A stretch of 30,064 nt of DNA, taken from the NCBI RefSeq assembly GCF_000485595.1, contig NW_014577153.1:39164-69227 (forward strand), in the 5' to 3' direction. The translations under genes were made by a program, and so were the position numbers. The notes beneath the pieces are model-generated. The model had not been told where the DNA came from and did not search any database. It saw only the letters and a list, made by a program, of their open reading frames with translations. Shown one piece after another: positions 10,043-20,526 of the stretch (position 1 is its first letter; each line of letters begins with the position of its first letter). This stretch comes from Priapulus caudatus (taxonomy: Eukaryota; Priapulida; Priapulimorpha; Priapulimorphida; Priapulidae).

Positions 10043-10362
10043 GATCGCAGCAGTCGTCTGCGTCGGCATGGCAACGGGTGCGGTGTCGTTCACTTGTGAG
10101 CGCAGCAGTCGTCTGCGTCGGCATGGCAACGGGTGCGGTGTCGTTCACTTGTGATCGCAGCAGTCGTCTGCGTCGGCATGGCAACGGGTGCGGTGTCGTT
10201 CACTTGTGATCGCAGCAGTCGTCTGCGTCGGCATGGCAACGGGTGCGGTGTCGTTCTCTTGTGATCGCAGCAGTCGTCTGCATCGGCATGGCAACGGGTG
10301 CGGTGTCGTTTACTTGTGATCGCAGCAGTCGTCTGCATCGGCATGGCAACGGGTGCGGTGTT
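10043..10362 (+). repeat. 55-bp tandem repeat, about 5.8 units
   Basis: Units start at 10043, 10098, 10153, 10208, 10263 and 10318 and begin GATCGCAGCAGTCGTCTGCG. The units are nearly identical, differing at a few bases (GAGCGC in unit 2, CATCGG for CGTCGG in the last two). In gene X copy 1 the same place (2493-2514) has only the first 22 bases of one unit. CGCAG and CTGCG within the unit can pair. Because 55 is not a multiple of three, the array is open in several frames on both strands, which generates artefactual proteins. Confidence 0.95.
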
Positions 10363-10382
10363 CCCCGCTACTCGCGCGGCCA

Positions 10383-13300
10383 TTAAATCTTACATTAGCA
10401 TCGAAGTATATCTGTGATTGAGGAGGTGACTAGTCAAACCAACGAGGTCTGTGTACGTCATCTTCTCTCTCGGAAAAAAATGTTATCTTGTTATGAGTTA
10501 CCTGGCAACAGCTCTGATCATCTGTTACATGTCTGTCTTGCCACATGGACACACGCACGCACGTACACACGCACACTTATATATGTGTATGTAGGTATAT
10601 TGCAACCTCGATGTCAATCTCATGTATTGTTGTGTGAGTGCCGGAGACCTAAATGACTAAATACAAATTAAACATCTGCTGCGATATATACTTGCATTCA
10701 TGTAAAACCAGATAACCAGGTCTTTGCCGGTAATTTCACAATTATGTAAAGAGGACAACATTCATATGGCCAGACGATTTTTGAGTATTTCCGAAAATAC
10801 TGCATACATTTAATTTTTATGGCTGTAATGTTATGACCATAGAGTGTAATTATGGCTCGTATTAATGGCATAAAATATTGACAAATCAAAATTTCATAAT
10901 CGATGGTGTAACATTGGGGTGGTGGTGACCATCTCCCATCCAGGACATGCAAGTAAAGTCATGCCATTAAATTTAACATTCGTATAAGCACGTAATAAGG
11001 ATTAAGCTTGAGGACTTGAGTTCTGAACAGACTTTTGAAAATGCATGCGATTTATGTCGATGAAGTTAGTTAATATATAACATGTGAATGTACATATATG
11101 CCAATATGGGGGGGGGGTATGTTAATATATATCGTAGGTAGCATGACTTGACTATACTAGTTTACGTCTAGTATTGTGTATGAATTTGTGCGCAAATGTG
11201 TATCTGTTTGAGTGTGCATTTATGTGTATATGTATGCGTGTGCGTACATATGTAAACATGCATATGTGTGCCTGTGTATCTGTATGTATGTGCGTGTGTC
11301 TGGAACGTAGCTTAGAGTTTGTGTGGGTGTATATTCGGAAGTGCGTCTACAGTTTGGTACTGGTTAATTGTCAGTCCGTGCGCACATACATATGTATATG
11401 TGTCAGGCAGGGTGTGTATGTGCATGTATGTGTGCAAGAATGTGTTGTTTCTAGTAGTGGGAAGGTGAACATTAACCAGCAGTCTCTGATCAATTAGATT
11501 AGTATGGTACTTGTTCTGCATTTCGGCATTTTGTAATAGATCAGCCACAATAAAAAGCTACGCAGTCTATATACATGGCATTTGACTAAAGTATTGGTTA
11601 CTAGTTACATTTGTCATGTAGATTCTCGTACAGATTAAATATTACAAATTTTCTGTGTAGAAGCCCTAACACAATATCAACAGGTATGATAAAACTGTTG
11701 TTCCACAATTGCCATCACGCGGCATGTTCAGAGAAGTAGCCATCTATACACAACGTCGCGCACGTCCCGCACGTCACACACGTCTGGAATCATTTCTCAA
11801 CCATGACATTGCTATTTTTCAATCAATTAAGGATGACGTCGTTGTTGTAAAATGATTGAAAACGCGATGCAACAGCATTCATGGAGCACAAATGTGTAAC
11901 ATCATCTATAGATGACCAGTACTCTGAATGATGGCAATTATTGAACTACGTGAAGTAATTTACTATTTCATGTTCCTTATTTCCTGCAAATGATTAAGCA
12001 TATATGATGGAGAAGTGTGTCAAAATGCATTGTTAGTACACAGTTAATGGCATATTGTGTTTTTTAGTGTTCGCCGTTCATTTTCAGTTTATCAGCACAA
12101 TATAGCTCTGTGAAATAAACGTGAAAATGATTTAATAATACGTTGAATAGGTTTTATCTATTTCACTGCCAGTATAAAATTAGTCTCTTTCATAGTAATG
12201 TCAGTTTCAGAAACACTTAAGCAAACAAAGCAAAACGTAAGCAAAATACATATAAGAGAGACACGACTGGTAAATACGTTATTGAAAAATGCATTTTAAT
12301 AGCAAATATAACATTTCAAGCTTTTTGCACAGTATTGTATAAGTGGATATGGCTTTAAATAAATAAGGGACTAAAAACGCAATGCGTACTGTCTGCACCA
12401 ACCAGCGGCTATGCGATCAACAAAGTATCTGCCATATTGACAGGTACATTGATATATATGTATCTGCTACGTGAATAACGCACGGAACAAGGTTCTACAT
12501 TCTGAAATCATGTATAGCGAATCGTGGTGTTCAGTAATCCACCACCATTCCACGCTCCGGACTCGATATATTACACCGGTGCGGTGCGCACGCTTGTTTC
12601 ACCCAGCTTATTCATATAGGTGCATATGAATACACATTATATCTGCATACTACCTGTCAGCATTATAATCAGCAGGAGCATCGGTTATGCTTAACAAATA
12701 AGAATTTTTAATCAAGCATCTATGTTTTTGTGCGTACTTCTTCATGAATGTGATTAGTACAAACTGACAAATTAATCAAGCTGCTTCGAAATCCATTACA
12801 CCACTGTAATGTGTAGTATGCATATTGATATGATGACTATCTGTTTATGTCAAAACTAGTAAACGAAGAAGGCATATAGATTCCTTAACCATTTCCACTG
12901 CATAATATTCATGTTGACAGATTTACAGACACACTACAAGCTCTAGTTTTCCGAAACATCGGTGATGAAGCATTCATAAATCACTGGGTTTTAACACTAA
13001 GACTGCACACATACATGTTCACACGTACACACGCCTACACGCGCGGATGCACACACGGACGCAAACACATATACACTTACACGCATGCAGATGCATGTTT
13101 TGAACAATATTTACAAAGTACAATTCATATTTTCGAACACAAAAATAACATATTCACATGGGTTACATGCATACACTCTGAATTCACTAGCTCACACCAC
13201 GCCCTGACAAGACGGCTACCAGGATTTACTCAGCACAAACCTTCGTTATCACAAATTCCTTAACCTGCAACAACTAAGCCTCGACTTCTAAACGATGACA

Positions 13301-13682
13301 ATATTACAGATCTAGTCTGTTGCACAGTATTCCAATAAGGGACACATACGATATCAACACTGTACGCAGGAGAAATGTAGGTACGAAAAGGAGTTGTACT
13401 GTAGCAATCCAGCAGTGACAAAATTGAAATAATTTGTGTCCCTGGATTCCTGAAAGCGATGCCTGAGAGAAAAGGTGACATATTTGAGAAGACAAGCAAG
13501 GGATGTGACCTACATTGTTGAAACACTAGCAATTTGTTATCTCTAAAGTATGCACATCTTTCCACGAGTTCACAACTTCGCTTCCCTAGACTGGCACACA
13601 TGCACACACGTGCGCAGCTACAACTCAATACAGCATTAGAGTTGTGAAGCTTCTGCCACGCACATCTGCACTGATACAAACG
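10383..13682. other. intergenic, no gene recognised
   Basis: AT-rich DNA between the 55-bp array and the end of UBFD1. Open frames are short and fall in simple sequence. A degenerate alternating purine-pyrimidine tract rich in TG lies at 11170-11440, and a complementary CA-rich tract at 13005-13095. A smaller CA-rich tract is at 10545-10585. I see no splice-bounded coding exon, RNA gene or transposon ends. Confidence 0.5.
11170..11440. repeat. degenerate TG-rich alternating purine-pyrimidine tract
   Basis: Dominated by TGTG, TATG and TGCG dinucleotide alternation without a fixed period. It yields a Cys/Val/Met-rich spurious frame. Such alternation can adopt Z-DNA; function unknown. Confidence 0.7.
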
Positions 13683-16600
13683 TCAGAAGAACTGCCACTT
13701 TCCCATGACTGTGTCCTTCAGTGCATCCACGTATTGAGCAGGGAACCAATAAATCCAGTATCGTGAGGCTTCCGTTGGGCCCAGCTGAATTCCCTGCAAT
13801 GTCAGACATACATTGTCACAGTTTCTGAAGTCAATGACAAACTCAGATGATGATGCTCACATTTTATGGTGAAAACTTATATATCTATATATTTATTTAT
13901 TTATTTATTTATTTATCTATATATTTATTTATTTGTGTATACATACAATTTTTGAATAGTGAAAATTACCCTAAAAGTGAAACCTGCAAATGTATTTTGT
14001 AAAACCTGGTCAACCATATAGCATGATCAGGTTTCATTGTATGGCTGCTACTTGAGGGAAACACCAGTAGTGTCCTTTTATGGACAGATACCCTTTCTAT
14101 AGAGTTGGTTTCACTGTAGAACTGCCACTCAAGGGAAACACATTCTGATGTCTGCTCTATGGAGGTGACAGGTAACACAGGTACCAATACTACCACTCTA
14201 CAATGATCCATACAGATGCAGGTACAAGCAAGACAAGCATACGCACACTATGTATCAGTAATTCAAGCTAAACCACACATACCACAATATGATACTGCTC
14301 ATGTTTCTCTATGGCTTCACTCACGATATTCTTGATGGATGCCATTGGAATCTTATCTGTTCGTTCTGTGCAATGAATAATGGTCACATATTTTCAGTTC
14401 ACTCAACACTATGTAATAGCTTGAGTGAAAAAAACAAATTTGATTTTATTCACATTCTTTTCACATTTAAAAAGTTTTCTTTAGTTATTAAATTTATTTA
14501 TTTTTATTCACTCCTGGGTTGTAATTCGCGAATAAAACTCAAGACAACAAAAGTTCTTCAGAAAAAACGAAAAAAATATTTTCAGAGATACCAGATTCTT
14601 CTACGCGAATCTTACCTTTCGTTCCTATCCACAGCTGATCAGACTCCAGTTTGAATGTAAGCCTCACTTTGCTGCCATTCTTATTGAAGCCATGAACAGG
14701 TACTGGTGGGAGTCTCTCCTAATGCCAAGAAAGCCGACATAAACTGTGTTTAATTTTCACTGCTATTCTAAAGTTGACCTCACCTGTTTATTATATTTGC
14801 GAATAATGTATACCTTTTCAATTATGACAACAAAAACAGTGTAAACAAACAGCAACATGTCTGAAATGCTAAATAACTTTCTGGTCTTATTGATAGGACT
14901 TTTATAGATCCCATGAATTTATAATTCTATTAGCATTTTGTACTGTACCTTTACTGATTTTACTCCAGCCATGCAATCTTCAGGTATTCCTCTATCAATT
15001 ACTTTTTTATGCATTTTCTGTCTAGAAACAGGCTCCTTTTTCACAGATTCTGAAAACAAGCAAAGGCGACATGGTCCACAACATTGCCTCTCAGGGCACG
15101 ACAAACCCGCTTGCCCAGGGCAACCAAAATTCGCTGCCGGGAAAGTAGCTTGAAATTGCACTTGCCCGATCGGGCAAGCAAGTGTTTTTTAGTGAATGTC
15201 TATCCATAACGATAGTTACACTTAATATTCCTAACATCCTTTGAGCCAGGGTGCTATCGCATGACATTCTTACGGTATTATTATTAAAGGTCGCCGAAAA
15301 AAGCAGCCCGCGACAGGCCGACAGCGTGCAGCAAGAACCAGCACAGCGTCGCTGTGTATACGTGCTGGCTAGGGCGGCATTGATTGATGAACGGGGGGGG
15401 GGGCAATTGTTTAGAGCCATGTATGTATGTTACCATGTATTACGTTGCCTTAGCATTGTACTTGCACAAATACAGTGACAGAGACTGAGCAGTTCAATCC
15501 TCAGCAATTTGAAGTTTGTTTCTGGTGACCCCAAAGATAAAAATACTCAACTCAGAAGTGATATTTTTGTGATGAAGATTGTTCAATAATGCTGACTCAG
15601 AGTCAGAGTGCAGGAAATTAAATCTAAGAGGTGTATTTTTTTTAATTTCTGGGGGAGGACCCCTGGACCCCCTTAATCTGGACGAGGGGGGCCATCCCTC
15701 CCGAACCAACCACCCTAGCAGCTGCGCTGCCCGGCTGCTACCTGCGGCAGCAGACAGCCATCTACTTTGGTAGTTTAGCCTACTACTTTATAAACCTGTG
15801 ACAAGCCTGGAAGTAGCTTGTTAATAAACCTTTTAAAACTTGTTATTTAAATCATACAGACCTCTCATAATGTGGTTTATTTTGTATATTTTATGCAATT
15901 TATCATTTTGACAATGTTTCCCTTTAAAAATTGTGAGCAAGTGCTTTGAGCTTGTGGGCAACCAAATTTTGTGGGCCCGACGGGCAAGTGAGGGAGAAAA
16001 AAATTTGTATCATCCTGCTGCCTCTATTCACAAAGCAACGTCAGGATTTACATAATGTATTTTCATGTACGTATTATCTGCATGGTAAGAAAGTGCATTT
16101 GACTTGAGTGAATGCTCTTCATGTTGCTGTGTGGTACCTTGCGCCTTGTCCTCCGCTCGAATCTTCTCTGGGTTAACGCTGCTAACAGCAATCACATCAT
16201 TCAGCTTGGAACCAACCAACATTAGCTTGGCGCCAGTTGACACGTTAAGCTCACGCAATGTCTTCTCATCTTGCATTAGGCCTTAAATGAAAATTAAGAT
16301 TTGAATTGATGATGCATTGATTTATTTGCAATGGATAAAATCCATGCATCTTCTCTGGTAAACCTTTCAATGGTACAAATGTTCACACTAAAATGTGTAC
16401 CAAATGAAATTTCTCAATGCATGAAGTTTCGAAATTTGTAATAATTCAATTGCAAAATATATAGGAATTAAACAAATTAACTATCTTTGAATCTAAGTTT
16501 TCTGTTGAGTAAGTAATAGAAACATACCAGGGTTTCTTCTGAGGGAAAATTAGACAACGGAGGTAATGGCCAGTTTGGGGAAAAAATGCGCATGATGGAC

Positions 16601-19600
16601 TCAAAGGCGTGCAGTAGGCACGAATGTGGATTCTGCAGGCAGGTGCGGGGGAGAGAGGTAGAGGGGGGTTCTGGGGGTTTCCCCCAGCAACATTTTAAAA
16701 ATTTGAATGTCTTAAACTGCATTTGAGGCACCGCGAAAATAAAATTTCATCTTTTAGTTTAAATCTTACTCTGTTAGCAGACCTACCAAGTCTCACGCAT
16801 TTCGCGGGAGACTCACGCACCTGGAGCCATTCTCCCGCACTCCCGCATGCCCTATGCATTCTCACGCATTCACGCAAAAAAAAAAAAAACGAAAAAAAGC
16901 AGCCCGTGACACCCCTGTTACCCACGTCTGTGGCTATGCACGTGCTTGCTGGCTGGGGCGGCATTGATTGAAGTACGAGGGGGGGGGGATGCACTGAGTG
17001 TTACAGTCGCGTGGGCATGCTTATTGCTGTATATGTAGGGGTGGGCGCCACTGGTATGAGGGAGCGACAGCAAAACTTTCCCGGAATCGAGCAAAAAGCT
17101 GCAATCGGGAATGACACACGAGTGTGCCGGCACGCAAAAAGAAACGTTGCTGTGAATTTCATTACGATTTTCCATGTATATATAGTTAGAAGCACGTGGT
17201 GAGGATCTATTTATTTTTGGATTGACACTATTTTGACAACGGCGAGTAAATACAGGAACATTTTCACAACGGCGTTGTTAAAATTGCCAACGGCGGTGCG
17301 CCGCAGTGCCTCCTATGTAGAAGAAACCCTGCATACTACTAAGTTTAATAAACGTTATACAACCAAAAATACTAATGAAAATAACTATATACTGATGGAC
17401 AATGGGATTACGTTTGAGATATTGAGCTTATATACTTTCATTATCTCTGGTTATCAACTTACCTTTGAACATGAGCTTTTGCATCGCAGGTGTCACTCCT
17501 GTGATTTTGTGAATATGTGCTTTAAGAGAGCTGACTTTGTCATCCACAGGAAAGCTAACATCTAACCTCTGCTTGTTAAACACAACTTTAAAATCCACCA
17601 TCTCCTTGTTCGCTACATCTTCCTGCATATCACCCGATTCCGTGATAGCACTAGTACCTGGACACTCTTAACAGAGGTAAGGAGCATATAATAAAAGATA
17701 ACAAACGACTAAACTAATATATTTATCCCAAACTATGTCGAAATTATATTCTTTTTAATCAGCATTATAAGACTTTATGATATATTTTTAAGTGTATTTC
17801 AAAACATGTATGCATGTAATGCATATTTATCAGACACATAGAATTAGTATATGCCAGCCAGAAGTTAAGTAGTTGGGTAAAAACGGAGTCCTAGTGCTCC
17901 GAACTACTCTGCTTACCTGTTACCATATCTGTATCATTGCCAACATCTGATTGCTGTTGAGTGACACTATCCGTAGTAGCTTCAGATTCACCCGTTTCAA
18001 ATATCAACTCGTCTCCAGCTGTTTTCACATCAGCATCTGTACCTACCAGTAAATCCACATGAAATTATGGGTGGGACGATTCAAATACACCGATATATCA
18101 TTGTCAAAACCTTGACGATACATGCAGGAATTGTTTGTTCCATAGAAAATCTGTAGCAATTTACCAGATTTCTTTAGGTAAACTGTCTTGTACCAAATAG
18201 CAAGGGTGATAATTTAAACATGTGAACATTTGGCTACGCTCTCTTATTCATGTTGTTTGTGCACGCAGCACAGGGCGGGCGTGCGGTGTACTTAATTGTG
18301 TGTTGCAGATAAGCATTTGACCGGCATTTATAGGTGATTATAGGCGAAATAGAGTAGAAAAACATTAAGACTTTGGTAGTAAATACATTTCGTATTTATT
18401 TACCATTATTTTTATTTATTGAGACGTTCCAAGTGCCTGTGCCGGCGTACGCTTTTGCCAACCAGCAGAGCTATGTTTACACACGTGACCTGGACGTAAC
18501 GTCACGCTGAACCCTCGTACACTGTAGCAGAGTAGTGTACAGCTGTAAACAAACACGTACATCTTTCCCGCAGGGTCCAATACTATAGCGTATCCATCCA
18601 AGCTGAAGCATCCGGGCACTTTTAGAATGAATTGATTTGGAGTTTGGTTTGTAGTTGGCTGGTTCGGAAAGTGTAGTGAATAGATTGCAAGTCCTATGAA
18701 TTGATTCGAAGTTTTCTGAATAGTTTTGCACACGGACCGGAAACAACAAAGTGGGCGGAAAATTGTAAACGTTAGTAAGTGATTTCAGAAGTCTTGAATA
18801 GATTGGAAGTTGCATAAATTGATTGTTAAATGAGCTCTTTGATTGTAAACATTTATATATGTTTTGAAAGCTGTATGATTAATTTGTAATTTAAGCTATA
18901 CATTTGTCGTTTGTTACCTAATAAGTCTGAAACCAACAGTTAGATTCGCATTTCTGGTGATTAATGTTAAAAGTAATAAATTAATTTCAAACTTAGTGAA
19001 CTGATTCGTTATTCTGTAAATTAATTTAAAACTTATAATTTCAATTGTTAGGGTGATGAAGCAAGATTGGAACATTTGTGAGTTTATGTAACATGTTCTC
19101 AATTAAATTGCAAGTTAGTAAATTTGTTTGTTGTTTAGAAAATAAATTGTACGTTTAGAAAATAAATTGTACGTTTAGAAAATAAATTTCTACAATGATG
19201 TGAAGGAATTTGTATATCAGGCAATTATTTTGGAAAGTTTTGAATTAATTTGCAAGTTAATAAATTGATTTGTTATTCTGTGAATTGATTTTAAATTTTG
19301 AATTTAAATTTCTTGAACAATATAAAGTAATTTGTATTTTTATTAATTAATTTGAAATGTTTTAAATTGATTTAAAATTGTGTACTTGAAATGTTTGAAA
19401 ATGACTTTTAAAGGGGATGGCTTTCCATAGAACAACATTTACCGTAAAATTTTGACTACCAAGGGCAAGGGCGAATTCTCGCCGATATCGATGATTTAGA
19501 GATAACCTGTAGTATATAACCTGTTACAAAAATTCGAAGTGACGAGCGGCGAATATACTGAGCGCCATTTCTGTTGACCTGTGACGTACTTCGGTTTGAA

Positions 19601-20236
19601 GAGCAGATTCACCGACCAATCGGAGGGCGCTGCGTTTGCCGATCGCTATGCGCATTGGGAATGCGTACGTCACAGGTCAACAGAAATGGCGCTCAGTATA
19701 TTCGCCGCTCGTCACTTCGAATTTTTGTAACAGGTTATATTAGTTTAACTTTAATACAGAGTATTGCGATACATAGTAAGTTCCCGGATAGCGGAGAAAG
19801 GTTCGTGTTTAGAATAAACCCAGTTTGGAATTCAACTTCTAAGTTCTAGTCTCTGAAAACGCACCAGCAAACCGCCCTGAGTGATTCACTCAGGCGTTCC
19901 TCCGCACAAAACCATACGGACGCTTTGTAACCCTATCCTCCTGGGTTTGGGTTACATTATTGTATCTAGTGAACACACTAAACAATACTATGGCTTTAAT
20001 GCTAAGCCTAAGCCTAAGCCTGAGGCTAACTTGGACGTGACGCTGCAAAATAAACACTGAGTGAACGGTGCTTCTGGCGTGATCATTGGCCAACTCTGAA
20101 TACATTTAATAGGTAAAACACGATATATATCAGTATTATTACTAATAATAATTATCTCAAATAACCTGTTTAGTATGTTTAATGTGATAACTTGAAATAA
20201 CGCACAATAACTTCGCTTACCATCTACGGACGCCAT
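13683..20236 (-). CDS. UBFD1: UBFD1, ubiquitin-like domain protein, 8 coding exons, complete
   Basis: UBFD1 (UBPH) is a conserved ubiquitin-like-domain protein reported to bind ubiquitin chains; its precise role is not settled. Coding exons, in transcript order, are 20221-20236, 17917-18042, 17463-17657, 16138-16269, 14949-15049, 14616-14718, 14283-14365 and 13683-13793. Every junction is GT-AG and phase-matched, giving 288 residues (human about 309). It starts MASVDG, followed by an acidic linker to about residue 66. The ubiquitin-like domain covers about 68-145 (MVDFKVVFNKQRLDVSFPVD, GVTPAMQKLMFKD, EKTLRELNVSTGAKLMLVGS). The conserved UBFD1 C-terminal region follows: RGIPEDCM, RLPPVPVHGFNKNGSKVRLT, GTKERTDKIPMASIKNIVSE, QLGPTEASRYWIYWFPAQYV and the end GKWQFF. 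The first exon has only 16 coding bases, so the long intron 1 could hide it from gene finders. It is head-to-head with BUD31. Confidence 0.96.
13888..13936. repeat. (TTTA)n microsatellite in UBFD1 last intron
   Basis: About seven TTTA units, then TCTATATA, then three more units. It lies between the last two UBFD1 coding exons. Confidence 0.85.
14028..14182. repeat. two 77-bp imperfect tandem units in UBFD1 intron
   Basis: GGTTTCATTGTATGGCTGC near 14030 recurs as GGTTTCACTGTAGAACTGC near 14107. Both are followed by ACT[T/C][G/A]AGGGAAACAC and then TCC or TCTG with CTATGGA-type sequence. A diverged tandem pair; no coding. Confidence 0.6.
15100..15990. repeat. compound repeat in UBFD1 intron 4
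   Basis: The left edge has CTTGCCCAGGGCAACCAAAA and a perfect 18-bp palindrome CTTGCCCGATCGGGCAAG (15161-15178). The right edge (15945-15988) has GGGCAACCAAATTTTG and GACGGGCAAGTG, so related sequence brackets the block. Inside is a module at 15297-15410 that recurs in the next intron at 16893-17000, and a GGGGGAGGACCCCTGGACCC stretch at about 15651. The boundaries are approximate and no target duplication was found. Confidence 0.55.
16785..17005. repeat. dispersed repeat fragment in UBFD1 intron 3
   Basis: It begins with reiterated CTCACGCA/CTCCCGCA motifs (16791-16876), then an A-rich tract. The next module, 16893-17000 (AAAGCAGCCCG, GTGCTTGCTGGCTGGGGCGG, CATTGATTGA, a run of G), is a homologue of 15297-15410 in the same orientation. 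Confidence 0.65.
18620..19390. repeat. degenerate AT-rich minisatellite in UBFD1 intron 1
   Basis: Variants of AATTGATTTGAAAGTT / TTATTCTGTGAATTGATTT recur every 30-50 bp across about 770 bp, too diverged for exact unit counting. Within it, the exact 20-bp unit TTTAGAAAATAAATTGTACG occurs three times in tandem from 19134 (the last truncated, to about 19189). No coding. Confidence 0.65.
19515..19739. mobile_element. perfect 75-bp inverted repeat (foldback element) in UBFD1 intron 1
   Basis: The arm at 19515-19589 is the exact reverse complement of 19665-19739 over 75 bp, starting TATAACCTGTTACAAAAATT. The spacer, 19590-19664, is also 75 bp. Perfect arms imply recent origin or gene conversion. 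Flanks show only TA/AT-rich sequence, so no target duplication is certain. A transcript would form a long hairpin. No open frame. Confidence 0.9.
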
Positions 20237-20526
20237 GATTAATGTCGCTTCAGTCAAAACTATAATACGTATTTATCACGTAAGATTAACCCTAGGAGGA
20301 AACCGCTTATTAGTAATAACAATTAATTAAAAATTTGCGGTTACATCGATTATGATGTTGCAGTTTACTGAGCTTGTCTAGGCGCCTCAAAATAATTTCT
20401 CAACATTTTATGCTTGTGTTGAAAATAGCGACAACATAAGCGGCACATTAATGGTCGGTATTTTGGTTTTGTTCTGTTTCTTGAATAGCGAGAGATTATA
20501 GCATATAACCTTTACACACCAACAAT
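20237..20526. promoter_or_regulatory. divergent UBFD1/BUD31 intergenic region, likely bidirectional promoter
   Basis: Only 290 bp separate the UBFD1 start codon (minus, 20236) from the BUD31 start codon (plus, 20527). Both 5' UTRs and core promoters must lie here unless upstream non-coding exons exist. The stretch is AT-rich, with no clear TATA box or CCAAT pair that I can assign. Function is inferred from arrangement only. Confidence 0.6.

Noticed and set aside
10043-10362. CRISPR-like array
   Set aside because: The 55-bp units are contiguous near-identical tandem copies with no variable spacers, in animal DNA.
10090-10383. Protein frames on both strands over the 55-bp array
   Set aside because: They arise because the repeat lacks stops in several frames; composition is repetitive with no homology.
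11174-11497. Cys/Val-rich open frame
   Set aside because: It is generated by a degenerate TG-rich simple-sequence tract.
13260-13679. Minus-strand open frame of 139 codons just downstream of the UBFD1 stop
   Set aside because: No homology was recognised and no in-frame link to UBFD1, whose stop at 13683-13685 matches the family's C-terminus. It is probably 3' UTR or intergenic.
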